Below, in pieces: positions 1 to 11,119 of a stretch of DNA of 64,000 nucleotides (position 1 is its first letter; every line of letters begins with the position of its first letter). A program made the translations under genes and the position numbers. Below the pieces are notes generated by a model that was given only the letters and a program-made list of their open reading frames with translations, did not search any database and had not been told where the DNA came from. This stretch comes from Trichoderma breve (taxonomy: Eukaryota > Ascomycota > Sordariomycetes > Hypocreales > Hypocreaceae): the NCBI RefSeq assembly GCF_028502605.1, contig NW_026611594.1, forward strand, positions 17,501-81,500, written 5' to 3'.

Positions 1-76
1 AATAGTATTACTACTCCAGCTGGAGATTATATACTATTTCCTTTTCTCCCGGCATTGTAATGCTCTACTATATATT

Positions 77-1027
77 TCAGGATAAAGCCACTGTATTCGA
101 AGATGCAGCACGAGATGCCCGCATACCATCATTATACATCGGTGCTATTGTATTCCACCATCGCACAGTATCCCAGTGGTTTCTATCTTCTTGTACCAAA
201 CGTTGCCAGTCGGTAGTAACGTAGCCACAAGCACTCTCAAAGAAAAAGAACCGTAACCAGCGTAATTGGATGCGGATCCACGGAGGGAATTCTTGCGCAC
301 CCCCCTGCTCTTTGTTAATGGCGGTTTCTCGATCCAGGATCCATACCCAATTGTCACGGAGAATTTCTTTTGCTTGCCGCCTTTCAGGGCTTGATTTGGG
401 AAGAGGCACCACTGGGGGGGTGTCTGCTGGAAGCCCCTCGAGCATTTCAAGGACTCTTTCGTCAATTATCAGGCAAGTCTCATAGCGCGTGTTTCTCCGC
501 CAGTCCTCTTCGTCTTGCGGACCGGTGTTGATGTCGAAAGACTCTATTCTAGCGGCAAAGTCTTGGCCAATAGGAGTAAAATCCTCGCTGCCTTCTGGCT
601 TGGTAATTATTTTCTGGGCGTCTGGGTATTCTTCTATTACCTCATTCCACATTCGCCTTGCGATTTCATCCGTAACATCAGGTTCACCAGGCGCTGGCAT
701 ACACTCTGGGTGGTGCTCCCAAACGTATTCGTCGTCACCGTGCTTGTAACGCGAGCTCCTAACATCCCATCTGAGCCATTTCTCAAGGCGATTGAGGCCC
801 TCGGAAAAACGGGCATCGGTCCCGTCGCCGAAGATGGCACGGTAAATAAAGAATCCCCATCCATAGGGGACGCGAGGGTCGAATTCCTCCTGTTTCATAA
901 TTTCTAGGAGACGCCGACTGCGCCTGTGGGTTTCAATAGATGATTTTGTGGGATCGTCTGGATACCACGGGTGGATGAGATCCCACGAAATGGGCTCAAA
1001 CATTGGCTGTGTCCGTGATGATGTCAT
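77..1027 (-). CDS. Orphan hypothetical protein, 316 aa
   Basis: Single-exon reading frame. The open frame extends to 1075 but begins there with TTG; the first ATG is at 1027, giving 316 residues starting MTSSRTQPMFEPISWDL. The protein is rich in Trp, Arg, Glu and Asp, with many aromatic clusters (for example LRWLRFFFFESACGY near the C-terminus). I see no signal peptide, membrane segment or known catalytic motif. It appears to be soluble. I do not recognise the family; the composition resembles lineage-restricted fungal proteins that often sit near HET and NLR genes, which is the context here. The absence of stops over 950 bases and a plausible composition make it likely to be a real gene, but no function can be given. 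Confidence 0.65.
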   Translation of the reverse strand: MTSSRTQPMFEPISWDLIHPWYPDDPTKSSIETHRRSRRLLEIMKQEEFDPRVPYGWGFFIYRAIFGDGTDARFSEGLNRLEKWLRWDVRSSRYKHGDDEYVWEHHPECMPAPGEPDVTDEIARRMWNEVIEEYPDAQKIITKPEGSEDFTPIGQDFAARIESFDINTGPQDEEDWRRNTRYETCLIIDERVLEMLEGLPADTPPVVPLPKSSPERRQAKEILRDNWVWILDRETAINKEQGGAQEFPPWIRIQLRWLRFFFFESACGYVTTDWQRLVQEDRNHWDTVRWWNTIAPMYNDGMRASRAASSNTVALS

Positions 1028-1930
1028 GTTCAAGGAATCGGGACCGCGGAGATTTTGCCAAACCAAGATTCGCAATCAACTACATGGGAAACGAGGGGGC
1101 ATATAAATACGCTTATTTTCTAGCTTGGCCTGAAATTACTCCCACTAGTTCATGCATAAAAAGCGGACCAAGATGGGCTGTTGATGTTGGTTCGTCGCGG
1201 AGTTTCGTACACTAATCAAGTGTAAGGAAGCTTTCGCGACTTTGTATTAGCGCTGTTTACTTTTGCCAACCGATGTCATGGAACTTTTGTTTTGTGAAGA
1301 CAATATCCAACATACATACGAAGCACCCATACTTTGTACTCACGATGGTAAGAGATTGTGACCTGTTTTATTACAAGGTTCACTCGTGGTAATAGGATTA
1401 ATCACATACCCCTCAGTATGGCTTGTCTTATGTCTTGTTCTTTTGTATCCACTTATGTATAAATAGCTCAGGGGCGGCAGGCAGGCGAATGAAATATTCT
1501 ATCTGACTCTTTCTGAGATAATACTTGGATAAACTAGGTGAGAAACTCTTTTATGCCAGTGTCTATGGCCCAGATTTCTGCCTGCCAGCGATCCTTGGGT
1601 AATAACGTACGGCTCCGTCCCAAAACCTACAAGTTGCTCAGTCAGTATAATTGTCATGGCCCACTCGCACCATGTCAAAGCCAAGATATATGTAATGGCC
1701 CAGCCTCGAGTAAACAGCAGGCGGTGGGTTAAGTGACGGCCAGCTAGAACAAGATACAAAAGTATGTTGTTTGTAAAATTTCAGCACCCTTGCATATACC
1801 CCGCCAATGGCATTACACAGATCGACTAACGTCAACAGCCACGGCATTCCGCCCTAGACGAAAACCTCCATCAGCGAGAAACAAACAGCAGTGGAACAGC
1901 AAGAAATGCAAAAAATGAAAAAAATAAAAA
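1028..1930. other. Intergenic, no gene seen
   Basis: About 900 bases between the orphan gene and a 5S rRNA gene. Only short open frames are present on both strands (86 aa or less), without motifs. The A-rich stretch just before 1931 (around 1905-1930) serves as the T-rich RNA polymerase III terminator of the minus-strand 5S gene. Confidence 0.6.
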
Positions 1931-2049
1931 ACATACAACAGCCGGTGTTCGCCAGTGGTCACCCACCTGACTACTAATCTGCCGGTTAGTGGCTTGTCTA
2001 TGGGGGAGCAGACGGGACCCCGAATTTTCCACTACCTATGGTCGTATGT
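1931..2049 (-). rRNA. 5S ribosomal RNA gene, copy 1
   Basis: A 119-nt gene on the minus strand, beginning ACATACGACCATAGG and ending CTGTTGTATGT, so the two ends pair as the terminal helix I of 5S rRNA. It contains the conserved TAGTAG and GGTGACCA segments of fungal 5S. Downstream on the minus strand is a T-run (complement of 1905-1930), the usual polymerase III terminator. A TATAT element lies at 2074-2078, 25-29 nt upstream of the 5' end, the position reported as required for Neurospora 5S genes. It is a single dispersed gene, as usual in filamentous ascomycetes. It differs from copy 2 at exactly eight positions, all compensating. Confidence 0.92.
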
Positions 2050-2568
2050 GCTTGCAGGTCACTAGTATGCACCTATATCCACACTTGACGAGCCTAGTAA
2101 CGAGAATGTCTATAAGACACTGGCAATTTTAGTGTTGTAGCATGTAAAGTGCAAGGGAAAGAAAGAGAAATCCGACTGAACTAGACGTAAAAAGAGCAAT
2201 GTTGTGAATATTTATTTAGTAACTATATGATTTTCTTTTGCTTTTGTGGTGCAGAAAGTATTGCGCTTGAATGAGGCTCTTCCCACTTTGGCGCTATAAA
2301 TGCGGCTCGCCCCGCGCCGTCTTATTTGGCTTCGATCTTCTCAATGTCATCACGAACTACAACAGCGCGTGGCTCAGCTTGCAAAGATTGATCTGATATA
2401 CAGGGCAATTTCCATCTTTCACTATCCATCTATATATACACACATGTATTGAACTCTGATATTTGCCTCTCTGCAGTGTTTTTTCCTGAATCAGTGAGCG
2501 AGGCATATCGGAAGCACATCCATTAATACTCCAAGTACTAATTAATATTAGGCTGGAAGCCGTCCAAG
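2050..2568. promoter_or_regulatory. 5S upstream region and HET gene promoter
   Basis: About 520 bases. The TATA element of the minus-strand 5S gene lies at 2074-2078. The rest should hold the promoter and 5' leader of the HET gene starting at 2569; a TATATATAC stretch lies around 2431-2440 and pyrimidine-rich tracts follow. No gene is seen. Confidence 0.5.
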
Positions 2569-4735
2569 ATGAAGACGGCCCAGGATTTCCCGCACCTCAA
2601 GCTTTGCGATCCGTGCTCCCGGCTCTTCACCGACTACCGGGATGAAGCCAGGTCTGATCCCAACAGCACACGCTATCACATGTGGTACGAGCGTAGCGGA
2701 TATCAGTATTGCCGGACTCGGCGTGAGCTCGAGCATGCCGCTGTCTCTGGCTGCGTCTTTTGCAAGGCCGTTGCTTCTCGTGATCGCAAGTATCAGCAGC
2801 ATGAAGAAGATTCAGTCAGCTCAGACAATTCAGAGGATAGGACGGAGCGCTTCTTAAATGAACAGCGCCCAGTTTGGTATCCATCACTTGACGAAGAGCT
2901 AGAGCTGAGCATCCGCTACAACTGGGTCGACAACGTTTTGTACATCTGGAGCCGGAGCGGGATTGAATGGAGCGGAGGCGACCTGGCATGGAGCATGTAC
3001 GCCACCCCGAGTAAGTGGAGGCCAATATCCTGGCTGCAGCGAGTTCATATTTATTCAAGTCTCCTTAGATGATCCAGCGGCCTCCGTCGTCCATTCACAA
3101 GCGCTGCTTCAAGACCTTGGATCTCCCGAGAGCTTTGACGAGGCACGCGGATGGATGGACGAGTGTCTCACCAACCATCACGACTGTCCAGCACATACAC
3201 CGGCCGATCTGCCCACAAGACTCATTGAGGTGTCTCGTCTGGGCGAACCCGAGTCTGCACGTCTACGTGAAACCAGCGGGCAGAAAGGACACTACTGCGC
3301 CCTTAGTTACTGCTGGGGAGGAGATCAAGCCCTCAAAACACTTCGTGAACGGTATGACAGATACCAAAAGGAACTTCCGTACGACCAGCTGCCCCAGACA
3401 ATTAAGGACGCACTTCAGGTCACGCGGAGCATGGGCCTAAAGTACATCTGGATCGATGCGTTTTGCATCATCCAGGACAGCGACGAAGATAAGCAGACCG
3501 AGATGGCCAAGATGATGAGCATCTACCAGAAGACGCAGTTCACCATCTCGGTGGCGAGTGCCTCGGCCGCTACCGAGGGATTCCTCCAGACCAATTATCA
3601 CGGCCCCAGCATTGGGGCCTTCTATCACCCCCTCCGGGTAGAGAAGGAGACAATAGGGTCGGTTCTCATTGCGGATAGCTCGTCATCATTCGCCAGCGTG
3701 GCCGCACACCAGCAACCCATCAACACCCGGGGCTGGACTCTCCAGGAGGCTCTGCTCACGCCCCGGCTTCTCATCTTCACCAACATGCACATGGTATGGA
3801 AATGCCAGGCTGGCTACCAGCCCGAGTTTCACGCTACCTCCCGAGATGCTCGCGAAAGACGCCGTGGGGACTATGGCCCCTGGGATGCTTGGTCCTCGCT
3901 CTGCGGCTACTCGTTTACTCGTCTCAAGGAGCTCGACGAGCTGGCCATCCTGGAAACTCCACGGGTTGGGGAGGAGTTCAACAGCCGTGGAGGCACTTAC
4001 TCAACCTGGCACTTTATCCTGAACAAGTATACGACCAGGCAGCTCACCGAAGAGAGCGATCGACTACCTGCCATCTCGGCCATCGCACAGGCCTTTGCTG
4101 CCCATTTCAAGACTGAGTACTACGCCGGGCTCTGGGGACGCTTCCTAGTGCATGATCTCATGTGGGAGAATTGGCTTTCCAATCCCAATGCCACAAAATC
4201 AGGGGCACCGTCGTGGTCGTGGGCCACCATGAAAGGTGAGCTTCAGTACGACGGCGGTAACACCGACTATGCCCGAGCCGAGGTCATATCGTGCAAGACG
4301 ACACCCGTGTCAGACAGGAATCCCTTTGGAGCAGTTACTGGCGGCGAGTTGGTGATCCGCGGACACCTGAACAAGCTGTGGCTCGATGCGGGCGAGTCAA
4401 ACGGACGGACACTCTTTGACAACGAGGGTAACGCCATTCCCGATGTCGAGTTTATCAGCGATGGCGGGTCCGGAGACTGGAACCAAAACCGCACCACTGT
4501 GCTCTGCTTGGTCCTTGGCGACAAACCCTTTGCGACTAGGCACAGCAACTATCCAAACTGTTGCCCGAATTATATAACCATGTGTCCGCAGTCGATAAAG
4601 TGTCGGATGATGGTGCTGGTCGAGAGTTTGGACCGGACAGGCTGTTATCAGCGGATAGGACTAGCCAAAGCAGAGACGTATGAGAGGCCGCTCTGGTGGG
4701 AGAAGTGCCAGAGGGTAACGGTGACGGTTGTCTGA
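2569..4735 (+). CDS. HET-domain (heterokaryon incompatibility) protein
   Basis: Two exons, 2569-3010 and 3069-4735, joined over a 58-nt intron (GTAAGT...CCTTAG) with matching phase, giving 702 residues. The HET domain (PF06985) starts near residue 222 with HYCALSYCWGG, continues through YIWIDAFCIIQDS and the SIYQ..TFTISVASA-type stretch, and includes the typical RGWTLQEALLTPRLLIF motif near residue 368. The first 150 residues contain Cys pairs (CDPCSRLF, CVFCKAVA) often found ahead of HET domains. The C-terminal region has the common GAPSWSWATMKG segment. HET proteins act in non-self recognition and trigger cell death after fusion of unlike hyphae; the partner here is unknown. No repeats (WD40, ankyrin) or NACHT domain are attached. 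It appears intact and sits beside NACHT relics, consistent with an allorecognition island. Confidence 0.93.
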
Positions 4736-5239
4736 TGGGCTTTTCTGGCGGCTGTGTTGCGGTACTCTGTTGTATCTTCTGACCACTGTTTGAGAAGGTT
4801 GAGTCATGATTTGAAGTTGAATGAGGAATGAAACTGTCTTCAAAAGGTCTGGTCGTTGAGTTGTTTTGTGTAAAGACAGCGCAAGTAATACGATCCTTCT
4901 CCAGGACAACCCGACGATGGTGGGAGTAAACATGTTTTGTGTAGTATTTAGGAAGAGCTTTATACATCTTGATAACCTTCTTTTACAGCCAGCGTAAGAC
5001 GGCGTGGAGGTCCTTGCCAGCGGTAATAATGTTTCCAATTTCTCACAGCTCCAAGAGTGTCTTGAGACTCTCCCCAACGGCTTTGGAACTCTCTAGTGAC
5101 GATTGATCTAGCTTGCTCTAGGGTACGGCGAATCCCTCAAACGGCCGATGAGTCTGTCAGCTGTGCCGCAACAGACTCAGACTGCTCCTTTTTGTAGAGC
5201 GCCCACTTTCTACTTTGTACTTGGGTGGCAACTTTCTGA
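4736..5239. other. Intergenic with possible degraded coding traces
   Basis: About 500 bases after the HET gene. Short open frames on the minus strand overlap the end of the HET gene and are antisense shadows. The part from about 4970 may be the strongly decayed N-terminal region of the NACHT relic that follows, but I could not align it to anything. Confidence 0.35.
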
Positions 5240-5551
5240 AATCTCTTCTCAGAACAGGGCGGCCTGTTGGAGGATCCGTACAAAGGGAACTTGATCAACT
5301 CGAGTACCAACGATGGCGCCATGACGACAAGCATTGGCTGCTGTAGATCAAGGGCGACCCAAGAAAGGGAAAGATCATGCTGCTGATTGGTATTATCGAC
5401 GAAGGGGAAGAGGTGCTCAAGCGGGCAGACTTCTCATGCCACCGTTCTCTTATACTTCTTCTAGTAAAACACAGCAGCTTTTAAAGCTCGTCATCGAGAA
5501 TACACCTGCGTCCTATATTAAGTAGATAGACTCTAAATTTGGAGTTACAAG
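5240..5551 (+). pseudogene. NACHT (NLR-type NTPase) relic, copy 1
   Basis: Broken plus-strand coding sequence. It shows GGLLEDPY at 5258 and, after a frameshift near 5288, the lead-in to Walker A: EYQRWRHDDKHWLL, then a TAG where fungal NACHT proteins have Trp, then IKGDPRKGKIMLLIGIIDE. The expected Walker A of this family is GDPGKGKT, so the Gly is now Arg and the Thr is Ile. All three changes are G-to-A or C-to-T transitions. Further decayed frames follow to about 5551, where the sequence corresponds base by base to the KWIVSSRNW region of copy 2, with more stops. The segment between the Walker A region and the KWIVSSRNW region is missing, exactly as in copy 2. It is non-functional. Confidence 0.75.
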
Positions 5552-6344
5552 ATTTTATTTTTGTAGGACAATAAACCCCACGCTAAGAAGTTAATCACTG
5601 TCAACATGAAGCTACCCAGAAGACGGCGCTTACACTGACCGTTTTATACATGGCGGCGGTTCCGACATCTGCGGTGTTAATGGGGCCCCTTTCCAAGACA
5701 AAAATATATCACGCCTGCGTTGGCGAGTTTGTGCACTGTTGATTCGTCGGCATCTGATAGTTTGCGATGGACTGGATGCGCCCTCTGTGTGCTTGGTTCA
5801 TGGTTGTGGATAGCACATTTGCTAATACATGTACTAAGACGATGCGTAAGTTTCCAAGAAGCCTTATCAAGGCTCTCCTTCGCAAGGACGGAGAATTGAC
5901 ATCCTGTACTCGTTGTTATAGTGAGCCACTGTCTTACAGTTAAGGCATCTGGAGTCTCAGTTGAGACAACTTGTTGCCTGCCATTGGGTGTTTACTGGAT
6001 CGTTTGGTTTCGAATGCATAGCACAGCACCTATATGTGTTGGGTCCCCGCCTGGGCGCGCGAGGATGAATAGGCCTAGGTACATGTAAGTGTTGATGTCT
6101 GATTACCTAAATTCAAGCTAATTGAGGGTGCTAACACTAAGGTAAGAGCAGAAAGAATGCTGGGATCGGAGAAAATCGTAAACTAGGTCAAGAGTGGACT
6201 GGCACATGATGGGGATCGGTTGAGGGTGCTGGCTGGTGCGTATTCCATGATACACTAAATCAAGGCGTCGTCTTACACCTTCATATCAGCAGTCGGGATA
6301 CACGTTTTTAGCCATCTTCCGACCATCGAGTTGATACAAATCAA
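5552..6344. other. Intergenic, promoter of regulator gene
   Basis: About 790 AT-rich bases with no open frame of note. The distal part must contain the promoter and leader of the Zn2Cys6 regulator that starts at 6345. No repeat or RNA gene is seen. Confidence 0.5.
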
Positions 6345-8058
6345 ATGGGACATCTTAGTCGTGGATGTCTGCGCTGCCGGCAGCGCCGCGTCCGCTGCGA
6401 TGAGGGGCGGCCGTCTTGCCAGCGCTGCATCCACCGCAACGAGATTTGTGAGGGATACCGAGATGAATCGTCTCGCATATTCCGCAACGAGACGGAAAAG
6501 GTGATTGAACACTCACGCGCAGTGCAAATGGCAACTCCGCCAAGTCACAGAGATTCCTCGCAATCTTCTCCTCGGAAACGAAGCAGATCCGCCAATTTGA
6601 GCTTGGCTTCTCGACGATCATCTTCTTTCTCATCGTCACTCACCCCGGAGGAAGCTTCGGGCATCACGATACGCAATCCTCGGCCGTGGCTGAAGGAATC
6701 GCCAGCGCGGTTCCAGCCGCCCCTCGAAGACCAGGCTGTAGACCAATTCATAGATAAATATGTCCTGTATCCTTGCAATCAGACGTCTTCTCCTGGCTTC
6801 CTGGAGCATTTGCCTTGCATGTTTAAAGAGGTCAACATCCAAGGCCGATACGCGCTTCGCTGGGCTGTGCAGGCGGCAGCATACGCAGATGCCATGTCAC
6901 AAAACAAAGAGAGCGACGCGCTTGCAAGCAAGGCTCTGCAATGTTATGGCATGGCACTTGGGGCGCTTGGAGAGTCACTCGCTGCATCAGGCAAAGAGCC
7001 GGATGATTATGATCTCATGACCGTGGTTGTGCTGGATATTTTTGAGGTAGGCACACGCATACGATTTGCGATGCATATACTTGCAGACTTTGCTGATGTT
7101 TGCAGACATTATATACTCCGAACGAAGTCAGCAAAGGATCGCACGTCCAAGGAATGGCGCAACTGCTTCGCCTACGTGGTAGTGATCTGGTCTACAACGC
7201 GCGAGGCTGGAGTCTCTTTCGACTTGCACACCATCGAATTGTAAGGCCTCAACACTGCTTCCTTGGTCGCTTTCGTTCGCTAACCCCGCGAAGCAAAAAC
7301 AGCGACTGGCATATCACATGTCGCAAATCCCCGAGACGTCAGACTTGCTCAAGGGGTTAAATGATAACGAGCCCTCGGTCCGCCTCGAGAAAAATGCCGA
7401 CGACATCCTAGAGACATGTAAGCGGGCGCGGACCTTGTTAAGCCTTATTACTGCAGGTGGGCTACCGGCATCGACCGTTGTCGACATGATCAAGGAGTTG
7501 CTTTCGTCGGACCAGGAAGCGGTCAGTTGGCGGCAGACATCACAGTGGTCTTTTACCAACATAGTCGTCGCAGAACGGCCAGATCTTTCGTCAGCAGCTC
7601 ATAGCATCACAGAAACTATTCAGCTGCATCCGGATGTGTGGATGGCCTACGAGTGGAACTATCACAGGACAGCGCGCATCATCTTCCTACAACAAGTACT
7701 ACAATGCTCCACAGCCGCTCTGGAGGCCCCAGATCTAGAAGAGGTTGATGAGCAGACACTGAACACTACCATTGCAGAGTGCGTTTTGATGATTCAATGG
7801 CTGGCCGACGAGTTCCTCGCCACCGTTCCCCAGTCCCTTGGGAGTGTTGATCATATGGGTCGGCTTCATTCTAGCAACGATGGCCTGCCTCGGTGCCGCG
7901 CCATTGGCGGGTATCTGCTTCTATGGCCAACTCGTACTATCAAGGCGGAAACGTCTGCGACAAGCATAGATCAGAAAGAGCGCGCGCAGAGGGTATATGA
8001 GAGGATTCGCGAATGTACCGGAATGAAAGATCTTCTGGGCGACAAAAGCATCATATAA
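6345..8058 (+). CDS. Zn2Cys6 transcription factor (Fungal_trans_2 type)
   Basis: Three exons: 6345-7046, 7106-7240 and 7303-8058, with introns of 59 and 62 nt, all in phase 0, giving 530 residues. The N-terminal DNA-binding cluster is C-X2-C-X6-C-X6-C-X2-C-X6-C in GCLRCRQRRVRCDEGRPSC and the following QRC...IC, at about residues 8-36. A Ser/Arg-rich linker follows (about 70-110). The remainder is helical with the ALGALGESLA, DIFETLYTPNE and AQLLRLRGSDLVYNARGWSLFR pattern of the Fungal_trans_2 (PF11951) family. It is a nuclear regulator of unknown targets. Its 3' end is about 106 bases from the convergent cupin gene, a possible functional neighbour. Exon joins restore the typical family continuity, so it looks intact. 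Confidence 0.88.
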
Positions 8059-8164
8059 TCTACCAAAGTCGATTCTATTTGAATACGGATGTACGCATGC
8101 TCAACTAGGTACAAACAAAGGCCACCCTCAAGCATGACCCGATATGCGACCGTCTTCTGACATA

Positions 8165-8668
8165 TCATCTCTTGACGGCAATCTCATCAAGCTCTGTCCC
8201 ATCCGCCAACTTGACCTTGTCCGCACTTAGTGTCACAAAGCAAATCCGGCATGTCTCATCCGTCCTATTAATCCACTGGTGGTTTACACCCCCTTGGATA
8301 AGGAACTCTCCCGCCTTGACAGTTCTCTCCTCCCCGCTATCGAGCTTCATGACGATCTCGCCGCTAACCACGACGCCGTAGTCTAGGCTCAGCGTCCGGT
8401 GCATCGGCACGGTGAAGTGAGGCGCGATGTTGCTGATGCAGAATATGGCGCCGTTTGGCGGACAGCGTGGGATCATGTTTGGGTAGCCTTGTGCAGGCTC
8501 CGAGTTGTTGATGGGCACCGAGTTGCGCACGTCGAACACGGCAAACGATGAGCCCGTCGGTCCCATGGGATGGAACAATGGGACTTCACCGTCGGAACCA
8601 AAAATGGCGGTTCCTGTTGCGTCGTGCGTCGTGGTGACGATGCGAGGGTTGGAGTTGGGGGATGACAT
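8165..8668 (-). CDS. Cupin-domain protein
   Basis: Single exon, 167 residues. A single cupin (Cupin_2-like) barrel occupies roughly residues 75-155: PHFTVPMHRTLSLDYGVVVSGEIVMK carries the first His set and Gly-rich turn, and GEFLIQGGVNHQWINRTDE the second, with the conserved G-X5-P-X-G spacing degenerate. The two His-containing motifs suggest metal binding, but the usual first-motif H-X-H is reduced to a single His with Tyr nearby, so enzymatic activity is uncertain. There is no signal peptide, so it is probably cytosolic. Homologous small fungal cupins often occur in secondary-metabolite or detoxification settings. It is convergent with the Zn2Cys6 gene at 6345-8058. The antisense frame at 8505-8963 is a shadow. 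Confidence 0.82.
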   Translation of the reverse strand: MSSPNSNPRIVTTTHDATGTAIFGSDGEVPLFHPMGPTGSSFAVFDVRNSVPINNSEPAQGYPNMIPRCPPNGAIFCISNIAPHFTVPMHRTLSLDYGVVVSGEIVMKLDSGEERTVKAGEFLIQGGVNHQWINRTDETCRICFVTLSADKVKLADGTELDEIAVKR

Positions 8669-9614
8669 GGCGAAAATGCTGGTTGAAGGGCTTCAAGGGG
8701 TTGAAAGTGGGCGTATAATGACGGCTCTTGAACCAACTTTGGCTGCGTTGGCCTGTTACTGGGCAGACTTGAGCTATCGAATAGGCGGCGAGGTTGAATG
8801 TCCCAAGCAATTGGCTTTCCCAACATTTATTGAGTTGAATCAAGAGTATCTAGATGGCAATGATATCACAGGATCAAACATTGATGTACTGAGATTGAGT
8901 AGCGGCTGGCTTGCTGGGGTCGCGGAGAGAACTGGTGCTGAACCAAAAATACTTGTCTTGTAGGGAATTAAGCTCACTTATATAGACGACATATCTCTCC
9001 ATCATGCCAAATCCCGCGTGTTCTCTAGTCTATCGACAGTAAACCTCGAAAGTAAAGCTCGCGGCCGTGTTCGCAGTCCCTTCTGGATATGGCATCTTGG
9101 ACGAGATTAGACGGTGTAGCGTCCAAAGCTCGCGCCGCTAACCGCAGGCGGAAAGTTGGACGAAGGATCGAAGGACAGGCGAAGGATGCACTAGCGTTCC
9201 AAGTACTTTTGCAACTTACAGAAAGATAATCAGTTTAGAACCTCTGTTTTGTTGTCCTTTATACCTCCGATATGTAATGCCTTGGATGATGATGGACAGG
9301 ATACGAAAGGCGACACAACCTGTCAACATCATCCGACAGTTCCGTCTCAGCGACAGGTCAGTGCAACAATTTAAGGGATACGTCATTAAGCGTCTTGTCT
9401 AGGTATGTAGTGTAACTAATAAAAAAGGAGGGCTAATAATATTCTTTTGGAGTCTCTAGTAGCAATCTCCAAATTATGGCAAGTTTTCAAGGACCCGGTG
9501 AGGAATGCTTACTGCTCCTCGACCGTCCTTGTTCAAATCAATTCGTCTGGTTCAACCCCTTCCTTGAACACACAATGCGGCTTTGGGACCAAAATCAGGC
9601 TTGTTAATTCACCA
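8669..9614. other. Intergenic, no gene seen
   Basis: About 950 bases upstream of the minus-strand cupin gene. The first 300 bases should hold the cupin promoter. No coding frame with recognisable content and no repeat is visible. Confidence 0.5.
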
Positions 9615-10020
9615 CTATTTCGTAAGATATCTCAAGTCCCAGTTCGCCTTATTTGTCTCGGAATCATATTCCTTACCCGCCCATGGATTGCCCCAAACGT
9701 GCAAATGCGCATAGGGCGTCCCGTCAAACATGATCCAAGCCCCTTCATCGCGGACCGTGTTTGGCAACCCATCCCGTTTTGAGTCAAAAGGCCAAATGAT
9801 CATGCAGTGTGGTCCAATGCAATCGCCGGGCTCGTGACATCCGATGCACTGACACTGCTGTGTTGATTTGCACCACACATCATGTAGATAATTCCTGGTG
9901 CAGTATTTGTTGGCTTTTCTTTGCCAGCATAAGCTGGAGTTATGACACAATGGCGGCCAAGGCAGTCAAGAGACAGCAGCCAGTGGACCCGAATGTCAAA
10001 TAAGGGCAACTCAGAGCCGG
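9615..10020 (-). pseudogene. Possible decayed small secreted Cys-rich protein gene
   Basis: The minus-strand frame ending at 9615 has a plausible protein C-terminus (CQCIGCHEPGDCIGPHC, then GAWIMFDGTPYAHLHVWGNPW and a charged tail to the stop). Upstream on the same strand, in other frames, are a signal-peptide-like segment (CCLLTALAAIVS near 9955) and TPAYAGKEKPTN. I could not join these with ordinary introns; frameshifts fit better. It may therefore be a degraded gene for a secreted cysteine-rich protein, or a gene whose introns I have failed to see. The family is not recognised. Confidence 0.35.
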
Positions 10021-10149
10021 CATGATGGCAAGATCACCCTTGCAAGCTCTCAAAAAGGTACTTGTACGGGCTTGCGTATAGACCGTGGCTCTTGTCGTGT
10101 GCACAACAAACGACGTCGAATCGAAGCTGGCGGAGAAAGTGAGCTCAGC

Positions 10150-11119
10150 TCGCCACTGGCCTCAAGAGACAAGGAATCAACATCGTGTCGCCATTCTCGC
10201 GTGCCAAGCTGCCCCCGACGGCTTCTGCCCAGTCTTATGTCTCCCATTATGGTAATCAGGGCTCTTTTCTTGGGGCGATAGAATTTGCTGCCATGTTTTG
10301 GAGCTCCATTTTCTAGAATGTTCTTGTCTGCATTCTTGTCTGCATTCTTCGCCGGCGGCCCTTTGCTGCTTCTGTTCGTAATTTTGGGTGTAGGAACCAG
10401 CACCCTTCTTGTTGATGTCCTGGTTTGTGGCAATTTGAGCAGGTCTCTCAGGAGCGCATGGAAATGACACCGAGGTTTGCTTGTCGTGATTTATGTATCG
10501 ATTTATGTATCGATTCATGTAGCCGAGCGGTTTCGACTGCCTCATCGAAGGTGACGCCGCGTTTGATAAGCTTGCCATCCTTGTATTCGGGAATCAAGCT
10601 GTGGTTCATATTAAAAATGACGAGGAAGGTTTCGTAATTTCCGCCAAGGCCTGTGAGGAACTTGTTTATAAAGTGTGCTTCGCCAATCTTGCAACTTTCG
10701 TCTAGTTGTTCAATTTTTCTTCGTACTGTTAGGAGTTTTTCAACGTATTCCGCTACGTCGGTACAGCCCTCGAGTGTCAAGCTTTCATATTCATGGGAAA
10801 GAACACGGAAGGCTGTGGTTTTATAGCCTTGAAACCACGTGTCGAGCGCGTCCACTATTTCCAATACGGTCGTCATGCCTTTCACACGATCAAGGTGTCG
10901 ATTACCAAGGCTGCTGCGGACGATGGCGACGGCTTGTCTTTGGCAGTCTTCCCAAGCTTCGAGTCTTGCGTCGAAGGCGCTTTGCCAGTCACTGTCCTTT
11001 CTAGGCGGCTTTGTGTCTCTTTTCAAGAGGAATCCCCAGCCTTAGAATATGAGTGCGGTCGTGACGTCCTGCTTCCACATAAACCAATCACTCCACTCCT
11101 CAAGCGTCCTGATGTCCAT
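10150..11119 (-). pseudogene. Copia-type retrotransposon gag relic
   Basis: Minus-strand reading frame from an ATG at 11119. It carries the gag-polypeptide signature of LTR/Copia elements (UBN2/PF14223-like: EAWEDCQRQAVAIVRSSLG, EIVDALDTWFQGY, SLTLEGCTDVAEYVEKL, FINKFLTGLGGNYETFL). After an in-frame TGA at about 10450 comes an intact zinc knuckle C-X2-C-X4-H-X4-C (CSNCHKPGHQQEGC). An in-frame TAA also interrupts the frame about 26 codons from the ATG, and more stops follow the knuckle. No protease, integrase or reverse transcriptase is present downstream, so only the gag end of a dead element remains. Confidence 0.85.
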
